In this document: positions 52,509 to 64,000 of the stretch, one piece after another | How positions within the stretch are numbered: the first letter of the stretch is position 1 | Layout: every line of letters begins with the position of its first letter | NCBI RefSeq assembly: GCF_041260155.1 | Contig: NC_091933.1 | Span: 31,799,933 to 31,863,932 of the forward strand | Length of the DNA stretch: 64,000 nt | DNA from: Ptychodera flava | Taxonomy: Eukaryota > Hemichordata > Enteropneusta > Ptychoderidae | Reading direction: 5' to 3' | Program-made: the position numbers and the translations under genes | The notes under the pieces: model-generated | What the model saw: the letters and a program-made list of their open reading frames with translations, nothing else | Database searches by the model: none | What the model was told of the DNA's origin: nothing

Positions 52509-54330
52509 AAATTACCTTCGAAGGTCCATTTCTATGTGTACTCAGAATTTGCAGAATGTAAGCTGGATTCTTCAGGGAAAAGTTTGATGGGTTTTGCTGG
52601 TCTTGTAATAAGACTAACCATTTCTAGAGATGTTGGGCAAAAAAAAAACATCTGTAACCCTGGAGGTGTTGTGTAGCATGTACAATTTTGTTTTCTTTGA
52701 ACTATCCGGCAAAAGACAGGATTTTAGTTTAAAAAAGTCAATGCTTTGATAAAGAGACACAAAGGAAATGAACTAGTTTGTAGTTCTTATTTCTGTTGAC
52801 ATGGCCGTTCATTGTACCTCAGCTTTGATTTAGTATTGATCATAACCCCATTGCGCTTGGGAGAACGCGTCTGCAAAACAGGGTCCAAAATCCAAACAGT
52901 GGGGGAAAAAAATAACAAGCATGCACTGGAGAGATACATTCAGTGTGCGTTCTAACTTCAAATCCATCAATGTAAAGTTTGAAAAATATATTGATATTAC
53001 TCGAGAGGATTTGCACTGCATTAACCGCAATACATTGATATCACCCATATTCAGTAAGTGCCAATAGGTGAAACCTAGAAGCCATGTAAGCAGAAATAAT
53101 GTCTGTCATCTTCAAACGATTCCTCTCAGATGTCTGTCAGGAGCGTGTTGAGAAAAAAAATGTAATCACAAACCCATGTTGTAACAACAACATGATTACT
53201 GAGATAATTAAAAAAAAAAGAGCAGAAATATAATTTGCATGATGGGTTGGGAGATTCAGCCTGTAGAAAGCTTGTTATCCTAGAATATCAAATCTCGTTT
53301 CAAAATCATGGAACAAAAGGAATGTGCATATGTAAACTGTCAGCAAGGGTGTAAAACCCTTCAGCTGATATGAGTGGAACTTGAAAAGAAGTTATTTGTT
53401 TTTTCTTATTTTTTGTTTTCTACCTGTCACTAACAGCAAGAAAAGTATGCTCATCATATATCAAACACCTCTGATATTGTAATTTTATAAAAAGAAAAAT
53501 TTGTGACCAAGTTAATTTCACTTGCTCCATTATAAAATGTAAATGCACTGCTTTGCTGCTTAATATACATTCGTTACATATGAAATGTACAAGTTCTGCC
53601 AGATGCTTTATTGATATCATATACTGAGAAGTGGCAATTTTTTTTTTCCTAGTTTGTTACATTTAAAAGCTGTGTACCGGTAATCATTGTGCTTTTTGAG
53701 TGCAGATATTACAATGCAGTGGCACTTTCCTGTGATATACTGTGTCCATGTTCACTAATGTAGCCGACAGATTTAGAAAATGTAACCCCCCCCCCCTAAA
53801 AAAAAAAATGTGATCTTTTTAGAAAGGATTTGGAACTTGTATTTACTTCCATTTATCTTGTTAATTACTTCTCCCGTTATTTTTTATCCACTGAGGTTGG
53901 TCTGTTTTTCTCGGTACTGTATCATTTATTTTTCAGATTTGCATCTGGTTAGCATGAGTATTTAGTTAAATTGTAAAACTTGTTTTCCTCCTGTGATAAT
54001 GCATATCATTTCATCTGTAAAAGTGTCACTGTTACCAGCTCATACTTCATTGATCCTATTGTAGATTTTTTGACTGGATATGAAATATTTTGCCACAGGT
54101 CCGCTTCAGTTTTCTTCCTCGACCGAATCTGACCCGACCTGACCCAGACCCCACCCCTTGTGATGATTTCAGCGTATAAGTCATGGTGGTCAGGGCGTGA
54201 GTCATTACAAGGATGATGCTCAGATCACTTGGGATCAAAGGTCATTTCACATCCCATAATACTGAGCAGAGATTATACAGCCACCTATGCCTATGTAATC
54301 TTCATTACCCTAAATGTATGTCAAAATAAA
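52509..54330 (+). other. RAB7A 3' UTR and downstream
   Basis: The 3' UTR begins at 52509. An AATAAA at 54325-54330, followed within 20 bp by an A-rich run, is the best poly(A) candidate I see but would imply a 1.8 kb UTR. The region has homopolymer runs (C8 and A9 near 53795) and no other gene. Confidence 0.4.
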
Positions 54331-55224
54331 TCAATCTAAATTAAAAAAAAACAAGTGTTGGAATTCTTACATTCTATATGCAGCTGTTTTGAAAGATTTT
54401 CATCCTTTGAATAATGGAAATTTCTTTCACCACAATGTATTACGTGAATGCTTGAAAAAAGACTCTATACCGGTAGCTGTTCACAGGATGTTTTTGATAC
54501 AGCAGTTATAGTACATGGTAGTACTTTATTCAGTAATCAGACAATACAAATTGACAGTTGCACTCACGTAGCTGTTAAAAAAAGAAGAGAATATCAAGGT
54601 ATGTGAGTTTAACAAGACATTGTGAGGTTACAGGACAGACATTGCATCACCCACATTCTACAGGACTCCCTGAGTGAAAGTCGCTCGTTGTCCACAAACT
54701 GACGGTGCCACTCTGTCGCAGAGGGTGTGCGACACTTCATGTGGTTAGAAAATGTGACCAGTTCATAGACTATGTACAAGTCATGCAGCTTTTGGAACAG
54801 CGTGTGCATATTGACTTGTCATTATGTTTTACCATACCTGTTTCCCTGAGAGGGAGATAGTGCTTGCATTAAGGATAGTGTGAATCTTGTCCAGGCAACT
54901 GTTGTCAAAACTATTACCTGTTTGGGTAACAGTTGTAAAGTTTATAACCTGTAAGCAGCTTTTTGCCTGTATCGGTGCCAAAAGGACATACCATGTGACT
55001 ATATATTTAGTCTATAGAAGCTATTTAGATGAGTATCCGTCCGGTGTCGCTCATTATGTATGTATGTTGGTTTGTGAGGATGTCCATCCACTGAAATACG
55101 TTGAGAACTGCAGTACTTAAAGATTTAGTGTTCGGTGTGTAGATGCATGACATGATTATGGCAAACACTCGTTTTGTGTTTTGATGATTTTGTTGAGAAC
55201 ATGCAAATTTGGTCAAAATTATTC

Positions 55225-55490
55225 TTCCCAATTGCTGGTGAGACAGCTTTGATATTTGGTAAGCAGGCCCCTGGGGATGACCTAGGTCAGATTTGTTCAA
55301 ACTGTGATGAAATATGCGAGTTTGTATTTTTAAGGCAATTTTTGTCATTTTTGGTCGAAAAATTTTGAAAATGTGTCAAAACTGCTTGTCAGACAGCTTT
55401 GATATTCGGTATACTGGTTCACAGAGATGACCTTACTAAGATATGTCCAAATTGTGATAAAATATGTTGATTTTAAATTTTACAGAAGGG
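55225..55490. repeat. Decayed two-unit tandem repeat
   Basis: Two units of about 150 bp share gagacagctttgatatttgg, then a gatgacct...gat(t/a)tgt(t/c)caaa-ttgtgat(g/a)aaatatg segment. Similar phrases occur in SLC35B4 intron 7 and near 39350, so this is part of a dispersed, degenerate tandem family. Confidence 0.7.
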
Positions 55491-55898
55491 ACGACCTAGG
55501 CCAAAAAATTTGTTCAAACTAGGGGAAACCTATAATTCTGTGTCTTTGGAGTGGATTTTTTAGGCTGCGACCTGATATGATCTATATCAACTAAAATGAT
55601 GCGTTAGAAGACAGTTTTGAAAACCGTGAACATAATATTTGGTATCAGCTCCTGGCAAAATTTGATCAAAAAAAGAAAGCTGAGGTTATTTTAGACATAG
55701 CAGCCCAACTTAGGCAAATATTTCATAGAGGAAACCCAAACATTGATAAAGGATTTAGTCTCGACATGGAGCTACTACTACTAGAGGTCGAGGAACAGAT
55801 AATTGAGGAAGGGAGCTTTTGTATCTGCAAAGGCGCGAAGACTGAGTTGATGATAGCTTGCGATTACAAAAAAAATGCCATACATCGTAGAGCATGCA

Positions 55899-55961
55899 GC
55901 ACACGGTCCCTCGACCGTGAGCAGCATTAACAATGCTGCTCACGGTCGAGGGACCGTGTGC
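55899..55961. repeat. Perfect 30 bp-arm palindrome, 3-base loop
   Basis: Arms 55899-55928 (gcacacggtccctcgaccgt...) and 55932-55961 are exact reverse complements around aac. GC-rich, in an AT-rich setting. Confidence 0.95.
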
Positions 55962-56119
55962 CCGCCAACTTTTTCCCAAATCCAGTTCTTGGTTCTTGCC
56001 GTGTTTTATCATGTTGTACTGGCATTAATGATAAGGTTAAATAAGAAAGCATAGCTTTTAACTGCTACGTCCATGACTTCAATGAATGGTCGCGATATAA
56101 AAACAACACGTACGATGTA

Positions 56120-56165
56120 TTGAAACAAAGCGTCGCGGCGTCGCTGGCGTCGCGTCGCGTCATTA
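56120..56165. repeat. GTCGC-rich short tandem stretch
   Basis: The word gtcgc recurs about six times with short spacers (gcgtcgcggcgtcgctggcg...), making a small CpG-dense patch 70 bp left of the large palindrome. Confidence 0.7.
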
Positions 56166-56234
56166 AACACCCGGGAAACGCTACAAGTTTAACCCACGCT
56201 CACGGCAGTGCTGCAGTCCGCTGCACCATACTCA

Positions 56235-56417
56235 CACAGGCGCTCCTTAGCTGGGTCGTCTGCTAAGTAGATCGATTTTCGGATCGATTTATCGATCCCG
56301 TAGTCGATATGCCCGCCACTGTTTAGGTTGCAGTGACGGGCATATCGACTACGGGATCGATAAATCGATCCGAAAATCGATCTACTTAGCAGACGACCCA
56401 GCTAAGGAGCGCCTGTG
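56235..56417. repeat. Near-perfect 87 bp-arm palindrome, 9-base loop
   Basis: Arms 56235-56321 and 56331-56417 are identical reverse complements for 81 bases (from cacaggcgctccttagctgg), then one mismatch and five more matches. The loop is tttaggttg. Symmetry stops abruptly at both outer ends. The arm contains three ATCGAT(T) words. No open frame, tRNA-like fold or transposon end is recognisable. Confidence 0.95.
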
Positions 56418-58688
56418 CTTCCCTGGCACTGGCGTTCACCTTTGTTGAGCTGTGAGCGGACGAGAAATACCGCCCTCAAGTGGCAAAAGATTACTGAGAT
56501 CTCGTCCGGACATTTCAATACTTCAATCATCCTACTGCCCTTTTGGTCGTCGAACTGTGACTGCAAGACACCTGATGGATGTATTTATCTGTGCAGATTA
56601 TTATTAGAAAGGGTGAGTATTTAGAAAGAGTGGTGGCAAGGGAGGGGTATGCTTTATTTCATATGTGGGATTGTATTAGAAACTTTTTAAAAGTATCGTT
56701 TATTGACTATACTTGTAAACAAGCAAACAAAAAACCTTTCTCCATTGACAAACATGAACGCAAATACAACTCTTTATTTGTCTTTTGTTGTATCTGGAAA
56801 TAACCATACGTAACAAGTAAACAAACACGAATAAACAAACAAACAAACAAACAAGGAGCCAGTCTGAGAGTACCCTGTGGTCGGACGGCAAAACTATAGT
56901 TCTGTCGTCCGACTCACAACGCAGACAACACCTCGAGCTACTGTACTATACTGCAGCTATCTCACATCCATGCTATGCTTTGTTCTATTTTCTCGCCATT
57001 ATACGTTTTCGCCGAAGCTAATAACAGTGTGGGACAGCTCTATTACATCCCTAGTTCGTGATGACGCCAGAGATTCATCATTAATATGCAAAAATAGATA
57101 TTTGTCCGGAAATTTCGAGTTTTCGAAATTAATTGTACAGGAATCATGAAAATGGTACTCATGTACCAACGACGTCTCCGGTGAAACTATAAACATTATA
57201 TGCCAAAGAATACGACCATAAGCAGCGATAATGAATGTACAGGTGTACAAAGATCGGCACCAGCAAAATATATGCATCGTGGCAAACCTACGATGGCGAT
57301 GAGCTCTATACGACTGATTAAGCGTGTCACGCCATTACCTATGAATATTTTCTCCTTGCACAGGTTGTAGGTAGTAATCCATGTCAAGGGAAAGTTTAAA
57401 GAAAGGAGATAAAGAAAGGCACGATTTTGTTCTTTTAACATTTTACTTCGGAAGCGAAAGTGAACACTTCGCAAACGCCCTCAAGCTACGATTTGAAAAT
57501 CTCGCCTACAAGTTTCCAGTCTACCCACTCCTCACCAGGATTTCACCCGGCTATCCCGCCCCGTCTTTTTTTCCCATTCAATACTCGGACAAAAATCGAA
57601 TCAAACTCCATTCCTAGCAGCTTGCTTTTTTGTTCAAGTTGTATGCTGAGCATAGAAAGAGATAACCGCCTACCCTTTCCCCGCCCGCATGCAAAGAAAC
57701 TGCGAGTTAAGAACCCCTTTTCCATGTGCACGAACACTTTTCTTTGCTGCCACCCCCCCCCCCCATTTAGAAGTGGACACGTGTCACTTTTGACAATTTA
57801 CTTCTGCTGTCTTGAGCTGACAGCAGACGTAGAAAGTCTCTCGGGCAAACACCTATGTTGAGGGACCGTTGAGTAAAGAATTACAAGTTTTTTATGCCCC
57901 TATCCTTATCCTACCTATACAAAGCGGAATAGCCCTCCTTGGAAGTGAGCAACTTAACTCATTGCAGTTTGAACCATTCAAATAAAAACATCCATTGGAA
58001 AAGTAGATTTTCACACCATCATTAAATAATCAATAAATACTTCATTCTTTTGAAATTCCAATGATATGGTTCTTGTCTTCTATAAAGTGCTATGGTGAAA
58101 AATATGAATTACAAACTTCATAGGGGCATTGTCTCTGTTTCTCATCGCTATGTATAATCATGTCAAGAAAAAATGAATGTATCCTTAGAACGAATTATGA
58201 AATGTGTTAATGTTAATATGGAAGTTATGGCCAGTACCATATTAATCTCCCTGTACGGTCCGCTATAGTCTATTGGTGAGAACAATGTTCAGCTCATTAG
58301 CATAGTTCTTGTAATTATCGGAAATTATATCACCGTTTTCTTTATCTCGCCATTATGGCGACCATCTTCCATGATGTTTCAGGATGCCATCATCATCATC
58401 GTCGTCGTCGTTCATCGACATCGCCATCACCATTTTAATCTCAACCAAATTCCTGGACAGGATACCGACGCGTATATATGCTATTTATTACTACAGCTGC
58501 AGTGGCTGGTATTGAAAGTGGATCAATTGGAAGGTGACTTTTGAGCATGTCAGTCATTCGTTCGTTTTTTTCAAGTTATACGTTCTATCCGGTAAAATAC
58601 ACACCAAAGAAACTCAATTAGGCCCAAGTCAACCTCGAGAGATTCAATATGACTAGTACCTAAAAGTCCTTGCCTATATCACAGAGTA
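56418..58688. other. Gene-free stretch with simple repeats
   Basis: Contains (AAAC)n at about 56817-56854, a run of Cs at about 57754-57765 and a mixed CAT/CGT trinucleotide stretch at 58389-58434. Open frames at 56877-57861 overlap on both strands and show no known motif. Confidence 0.45.
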
Positions 58689-59369
58689 ACATGGACAGAG
58701 TCGCAACGCTTGCATGCCTTTTGTTCCATGGTCGTCTCGGTAGACTATTGGCTTTTCATATTAAAATGAGCTCCAAAGGTGTTTAACTTTTTGGAGGCTT
58801 TGTTTGTGGTTGATAATTACACGAGATTATGCGAAAAATGCGACGAGATGGCATCGTACTGCCAGTCGCGTAGCAACCAAAGTTACTTTGTGAGCTCTCA
58901 GGCCAGAAACACTGCTTCACGCCAATCAAAACATAACACGCCAGCAGTTTCATAAACATATCCTTCCTTGACGCACGTGTAAAAGAGGGTATGACTGACC
59001 GTAAACCATTGAGTAAAACCAGACAGTATCGATAAAAGACTTTCAAATTTGGTTCAAACACACTCATTATATATTCATAAAAATATGAGAGGAATTTTTA
59101 AAACGGTAAAACTCATTTTCCTGAAGCTCAAAACACTCCCGTTTTCGCCAGCACGTCAATTCTGCTCAGCACCACACGACAACAACAAAACAAACTTTGC
59201 CGAACATACTTTCGCTTAACAATTGGCGTAAATCCGAAAATTACTGAAGGATTCATGGTCGGCACTCTTCGGAAAAGAGAGGCGAGAGCAACCTGAGGCG
59301 AGGCGAACATGGATGGGTTACGTAACCGCTTCACGCCTTAAACAATACCCGTTGCGACTCTGTCCATGT
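58689..59369. mobile_element. Element with perfect 20 bp inverted ends
   Basis: acatggacagagtcgcaacg at 58689-58708 is exactly complemented at 59350-59369, with partial agreement a few bases further outward. The 681 bp between has two minus-strand frames (58783-59067, 59128-59334) without known motifs. This is probably a non-autonomous DNA transposon. The target duplication is not clear. Confidence 0.7.
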
Positions 59370-59489
59370 TTCTCTATGCCTATATTCAACATATCAACAC
59401 CTATTCAGACTGTCGTGTTCAACATCCATCAAAAGACTACTTGTTCGGTTTGTAAGCCTGTCATTTAAACGGAGGGGGCCTCGTCGGAA

Positions 59490-59544
59490 ATGTGCTCAAA
59501 GGGCGTGCGGGACCCATACGACCGATGTAAACACTGTATCCAAG
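59490..59544 (+). CDS. Candidate first coding exon, unknown
   Basis: ATG opens 18 codons (MCSKGVRDPYDRCKHCIQ) that run into a consensus donor (caag|gtaagt, 59545). The CX2C spacing and DPYDRC wording look protein-like, but only a start and a donor support it. No following exon was identified in the window. Confidence 0.25.
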
Positions 59545-59826
59545 GTAAGTGGGCGATTGGTGAAATTCAAAACACTTTTGTCATAACGTATGTCGTAAAA
59601 TTTAAATGTTGCCGCTACGTTGACGTGATACATCTAGATGTAATCCATGACTATCATACTCCGTGGATCAATCATGACTTATATGCGAATACGAGCAAAC
59701 ACAGGCAAATGTAATGAAAATTCCAACTTTCTGCTCTTCAAACGGAGTCGAAATCACATAAGGACTCGATAAATATGCGTGCTACCACTGGATTTTTATA
59801 CATATGTGTATGTATGTAGATTTCAG

Positions 59827-59829
<3 letters not shown>

Positions 59830-59905
<76 letters not shown>
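59830..59905. repeat. (AT)n microsatellite
   Basis: About 76 bases of uninterrupted AT, a perfect self-complementary tract able to extrude as a cruciform. Confidence 0.97.
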
Positions 59906-59907
<2 letters not shown>

Positions 59908-62416
59908 GCGTAAAATGTGCTTTTTTATTTTGCCATACTTTTGGAGATGTATTCTAATCCAACAAAAACAGTGAAACTGTCTTTACGAGCTACATTAGAG
60001 GGACAGCAGACTCCAAAATCTTGTAACCAGGCGTTTATACAAGTGTAGAAGCTGCTAAAAAAGTATTTTAAACTTGCATTATCAATTGTCGACAAACAAA
60101 CGCTTTGACTGAAAGTGAAAGCAGTACTAGTTTGCAACTGCCGCGCAACTACGCCTTGCAAAGTCACAACATCTCGTCCACAATAGTATCCTTCCGCTCT
60201 CCCCATTACAACCCTCATCACAAAAGTTCTCCCCTGCTCTCTCCGCTTCATAATTTCCCTCTTACCCTCCGAATGCTTTCCTTTAAACACACTTGACGTC
60301 GCCTACGAGGCCGGGGTAAATAATCGTGTCAAAAACACGTTTATGTCTGTCATCACGGGCGCCGTACACACCGACTGGCTAGACAGCTCTCGAAGAGTAA
60401 TACATTATCTTCTGCAAGCCCGCGTAGGCTCATCCAAGTTGCCCGAAGATTCCTTTTATTTTCCCGTTATGGAATACAAACTGCCCGCCTGATGGAGACT
60501 CCCTGTAAACACCTTTTTTCAACGATGAGTCTCGAAAATTGGCTACAACTTGTTAGACTCACCACGGGATACATTGATGTAATCTACCAGAACCTCATCT
60601 TAGAGTCAAATTCCAATAGTTATATCAAACCAAATATCAAATAATAATATGATCGTATTATTTGGGAAAAGCAATACAACATTTTACGAAGATGATGGGC
60701 TTTGAAGACGAAGAATGCTATTTTTAGGAGAGCTTGCGTCACAAAACCACTACAACGATCCCTATTGAAATTACCTTGAAATAAATCAAGTCAAGTTGCG
60801 TTCAAATAGCGAGCACTGACCATTGAGAAGGCTTGACCTGTTTTTTTCTCTGTAAGATGTGGAGGCCGAACTGCATGCATCTTTCCACTGGCGTCATCGG
60901 CATCAAAACAGTTAAACTATTATGTCAGCATCTCTATGCCCACATCGGAAATTGGAAAAAATTTGAATCTCATTTTTTCATGGCATTATCGATCGTTTTG
61001 TAAATACCTATGCGGAGCCAGGTATGATGCATGGTAGACCAGCTTGAAGCAGCACAGCTATACAAGGACTTGTGGTTTTGAGTCCCATGTTGGTTGCCTA
61101 GGCAACCAGATAAGACTGTTTGCTTATTAGTATGGCTTAGTACCGCTCCTAAGCTATTATTGAAAATTTGCATGATGCAGTAGAGAGGCACTCAGGCAAG
61201 TGCAATAAACAAAAATTGATATTTTATAAAGAGGAAAAATCTCGTTGTTGGTGATATAATTTTGCTGGCGGCAATATCCGCTTGCTTTTCCTTCATCGAT
61301 GAGTACGATAATAGGCTGGTCGTTCGGCTTTCTCGTCCATTTATCTGCTTGATTACCATTCCCGTGTTATCTGTCTCCGTAAATTATAATTCCTGGAATG
61401 ATGGCCGACAGCCCTTCGCTAAACCAAATCATTCAACTGGCCTTTTCTGTGGTTCAAACCGGTTTAAACCGGTACCAGCTCTCGTTGGTCGGTCTACACC
61501 ATCATTTTGCTTGGAACGGCATCTCTGTAGTGGTATTACACAATTCCGGAACGTTATGATATTGCAAAACTTTCATGTGTCATTTCTATGAAAGCATTCT
61601 GCTCGAAGTTTTACTGATAAATTGACCAAAACTGTCATTAGTACAACGGATAATCACGAATCGAAAAAAAAATTAAAAATTGTCACTTTTAAATTATATG
61701 TAATATCTATCGAGGTCGAATGGACTGTTACAAAAGAGCAAGGACATTTTTTACTTGACAACATAGCAAGGCTGCAGGAATGTTCTTTCTATTTCTGAGC
61801 GAAAAGATGTTGAGTTGATAAATAATATCTTCAGAAAATTACTATCGCCGTTCAGATTCACGTCATCTCCATGATGCACGGGAAGAAAAGTCAATCCAAT
61901 AACTGCATACTTCTTACGCTGTTCACAGCAAAGCTAACATCTCTTACTTGATGGAGTGTTATCGTTTTTAAGAGTTTAGAAAGTTACCGTCAAGTCATAC
62001 CACGAATTACCTGGCAGCGTGGAGCAAACTTACTCGTCGACTGAAAACGAGGCCAACGTCGACAACCATAAAACACCTGACCTTATTATTATTACTACTC
62101 ATGTACGCGTCGTCACAGCTCATTATTATAACATGGCATTTGCCAGACGACAGGAGTCCATCACGCACACTTTCACAAGGTGCTGCATCCTCGGGCCTGT
62201 TGACATAGGGATATTCGCCTCCATACAAGATTAGGCCAGACGGTTATGTATCACCCCGGGACAGACGCATTAGCATTCTCATTATAATCAAATATTTTTT
62301 TTACATCGCAACACTTCACGATCTAGCAGCATCAAACAGCATTTCGGAGGAGAGGCATTTTACCTGTGTTGTGTGCACCGAATGTGGGTATCACTGACCG
62401 TTGATCACGCGTCGCC
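59906..62416. other. Gene-free stretch
   Basis: Frames at 59925-60290 (minus, 121 codons) and 61262-61591 (plus, 109 codons) have no known motif. Moderately raised CpG, as expected near promoters. Nothing supported. Confidence 0.35.
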
Positions 62417-62540
62417 ATGGTTGCCTGCCGCCCGGCCGCTTCCAGAATAATAGTTTTTGTTTCCATGGTTGTATTGCTCGAAAATACTCGTCGCTTTTCT
62501 AATGGGGCAGCTATTAAACCAGCTAATCAACTGACTCAAG
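62417..62540 (+). CDS. Candidate first coding exon with signal-anchor-like start
   Basis: ATG in a strong start context (gtcgccATGg) opens 41 codons that end at a perfect donor (ctcaag|gtaagt). The peptide starts MVACRPAASRIIVFVSMVVL: basic, then about eleven hydrophobic residues, like a signal peptide or anchor. It would continue to a gene beyond the window. No downstream exon was found before 64000. An overlapping ATG at about 62502 opens a different short frame. Confidence 0.35.
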
Positions 62541-62786
62541 GTAAGTAAACACTTATTCTTCGAGCAATACCGTTTATTGCGAACACAGTCCTGTTTTATT
62601 TAATCACTAGCTATGATAAAACCGCTGAAAATTTCTGTTTCCTTCCTATAATAAGAATGACAAACTCATCTTTTGCCCTAAAGAAAGGGGAAAAGTAAAA
62701 TTTCTCTCTTATCGTGAAGACATACAGGCAGTACTTACACACTTTATCGTCAAAGTAAAAAAAGTGTCTCCATTCCGTATCATCTT

Positions 62787-63011
62787 TTAACCCTTCTAGC
62801 GCTATAATTTTTTCCCACCAAAATTTGCGTGCAACATTTTACCAATTTTTTAATGAATGTTCCATAATTTATTGATAATTTTGGACAAAATGGACATCAC
62901 ATTTCATTGGCTGCAGTTCTTTCTCAAAATTTTTGCAAAAAACTGAGAAATATTGACTATGGTTTATTTCATAAAGGGGACAAAAATAGACTTTGGCACT
63001 CAAAGGGTTAA
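62787..63011. mobile_element. TTAA-flanked MITE, TTAACCCTT ends
   Basis: 225 bp element flanked by TTAA (62787-62790, 63008-63011). The ends are inverted: ttaacccttctagcgct against the complement of ggcactcaaagggttaa. TTAACCCTT(T) ends are usual for piggyBac-derived non-autonomous elements. Non-coding. Confidence 0.82.
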
Positions 63012-64000
63012 TAGCTCAGTTACAGCTTTGATCAAATGATACCACCTGATCCATACCCTTCCTCAGTGGTAGAGCCATCGACACCGCTATAATATAATGA
63101 TCTTATACAAAAAAGTCTTAAAAGTATGAATGTTGTTTGTTTGGAGGTTTGCAGAAGAACTAGCAGGACTAACGGAATATACAAATTTATCTCGAGGGAT
63201 TGTCCCAAACATATATTATCGAATTTAAAAGTCAATTTGAGATCTACTCTTCATACACGATAGATACACTTTTATGTACAGCTGTTAGGTAATTAGGAAG
63301 GGCAAATACACTTTTTGTATCGGTATCGTCGATTTTGAAAACAAGCATATAAACTCTACCGTGTTTCTCCTGTTGTTGAAATACAAATCGATATCAGTGA
63401 ATGAAATACATTTATAAGACACGTGCACTCTTGCCTACATTGATCCGCAACATCTGAGCACCGTATACCTATGTGTACCTAACATCCAGATGTGCACCTG
63501 CTTGCTGGTATTCCATTGCTTTCACAACAACCAATCACCCATGATTTCGATCAATGACACATTCATACCGGTATGAAAAACCAATCTAGAGTCAGTGAAA
63601 TACCTCGAAAAATACATTTTTTAAACACGTGTTTTGATATACACACGACCAGTTTGTTTCTGTGGTTCTTTAGCATTGCACCCGAAGTTTTTTGTACGTA
63701 CATCTACCAAAGGAGCCGGGTCCATTTTTGACAATTTCATCTCACGTGCGTGTTTTATTAAACCTGACTGATAGGCACCACTCTCGTTTCACTTTCGACA
63801 GTGTTACATTTAAAAAGGATGAGTTCACAGCTCTGTCCCGACATCGACAGAACTCTACCGCCATGCAGGACGTGGAAAGTCGTCCAATTATACTCTCGTG
63901 ATAATCTTTCAGAAGGTTTGGTATTTCAGAAAATGTCATCTTCTGCACGAAAGGGACAGAATTGCTGAGCCGTGAACGGCAATGCATTTGCCCTTCATCA
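63012..64000. other. Right end, no gene seen
   Basis: Short frames on both strands overlap at 63692-63987. No motif, no splice context that I can support. Confidence 0.4.

Noticed and set aside
59925..60290. 121-codon minus-strand frame next to the AT microsatellite
   Set aside because: Low-complexity basic start, no known motif, opposite-strand frames overlap it.
61262..61591. 109-codon plus-strand frame
   Set aside because: Composition is not clearly protein-like, no domain or splice context, and no neighbouring exons.

Overview
This is a 64 kb piece of an AT-rich animal genome, probably from a marine invertebrate deuterostome. Evidence for an animal: two intron-rich, vertebrate-like genes with GT-AG introns of 0.3-3.4 kb, many microsatellites and many small inverted-repeat transposons. 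Evidence for a deuterostome is weaker: the LTR element at the left end belongs to the Gmr1-like group, described from deuterostomes. I cannot name the species.

Layout. Positions 414-6520 hold an almost complete but frameshifted Ty3/gypsy-class LTR retrotransposon. Its integrase lies upstream of reverse transcriptase (copia-like order) and its Gag capsid resembles the SCAN domain. Positions 6.5-25 kb are gene-poor and hold MITEs, long hairpins, microsatellites and one small candidate ORF at 18152-18331. Positions 25045-38500 (+) are a ten-exon SLC35B4 orthologue (Golgi/ER nucleotide-sugar transporter) with a one-base frameshift in exon 1 and one GC-AG intron. Positions 38.5-46.5 kb are intergenic: several MITEs, an unassigned candidate exon with a membrane segment (42839-42930), and a candidate promoter. 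Positions 46527-52508 (+) are a complete four-coding-exon RAB7A orthologue (late-endosome/lysosome GTPase). The right end, 52.5-64 kb, has decayed tandem repeats, two almost perfect palindromes (55899-55961 and 56235-56417), inverted-repeat elements and two candidate first exons (59490, 62417) that may belong to genes running off the window.

SLC35B4 and RAB7A both act in the endomembrane system, but I see no sign of shared regulation. The most notable items are the IN-before-RT retrotransposon, the short-loop palindromes, a family of TTAA-flanked MITEs, and an indel-dominated damage pattern shared by the retrotransposon and SLC35B4 exon 1 that could be assembly error.
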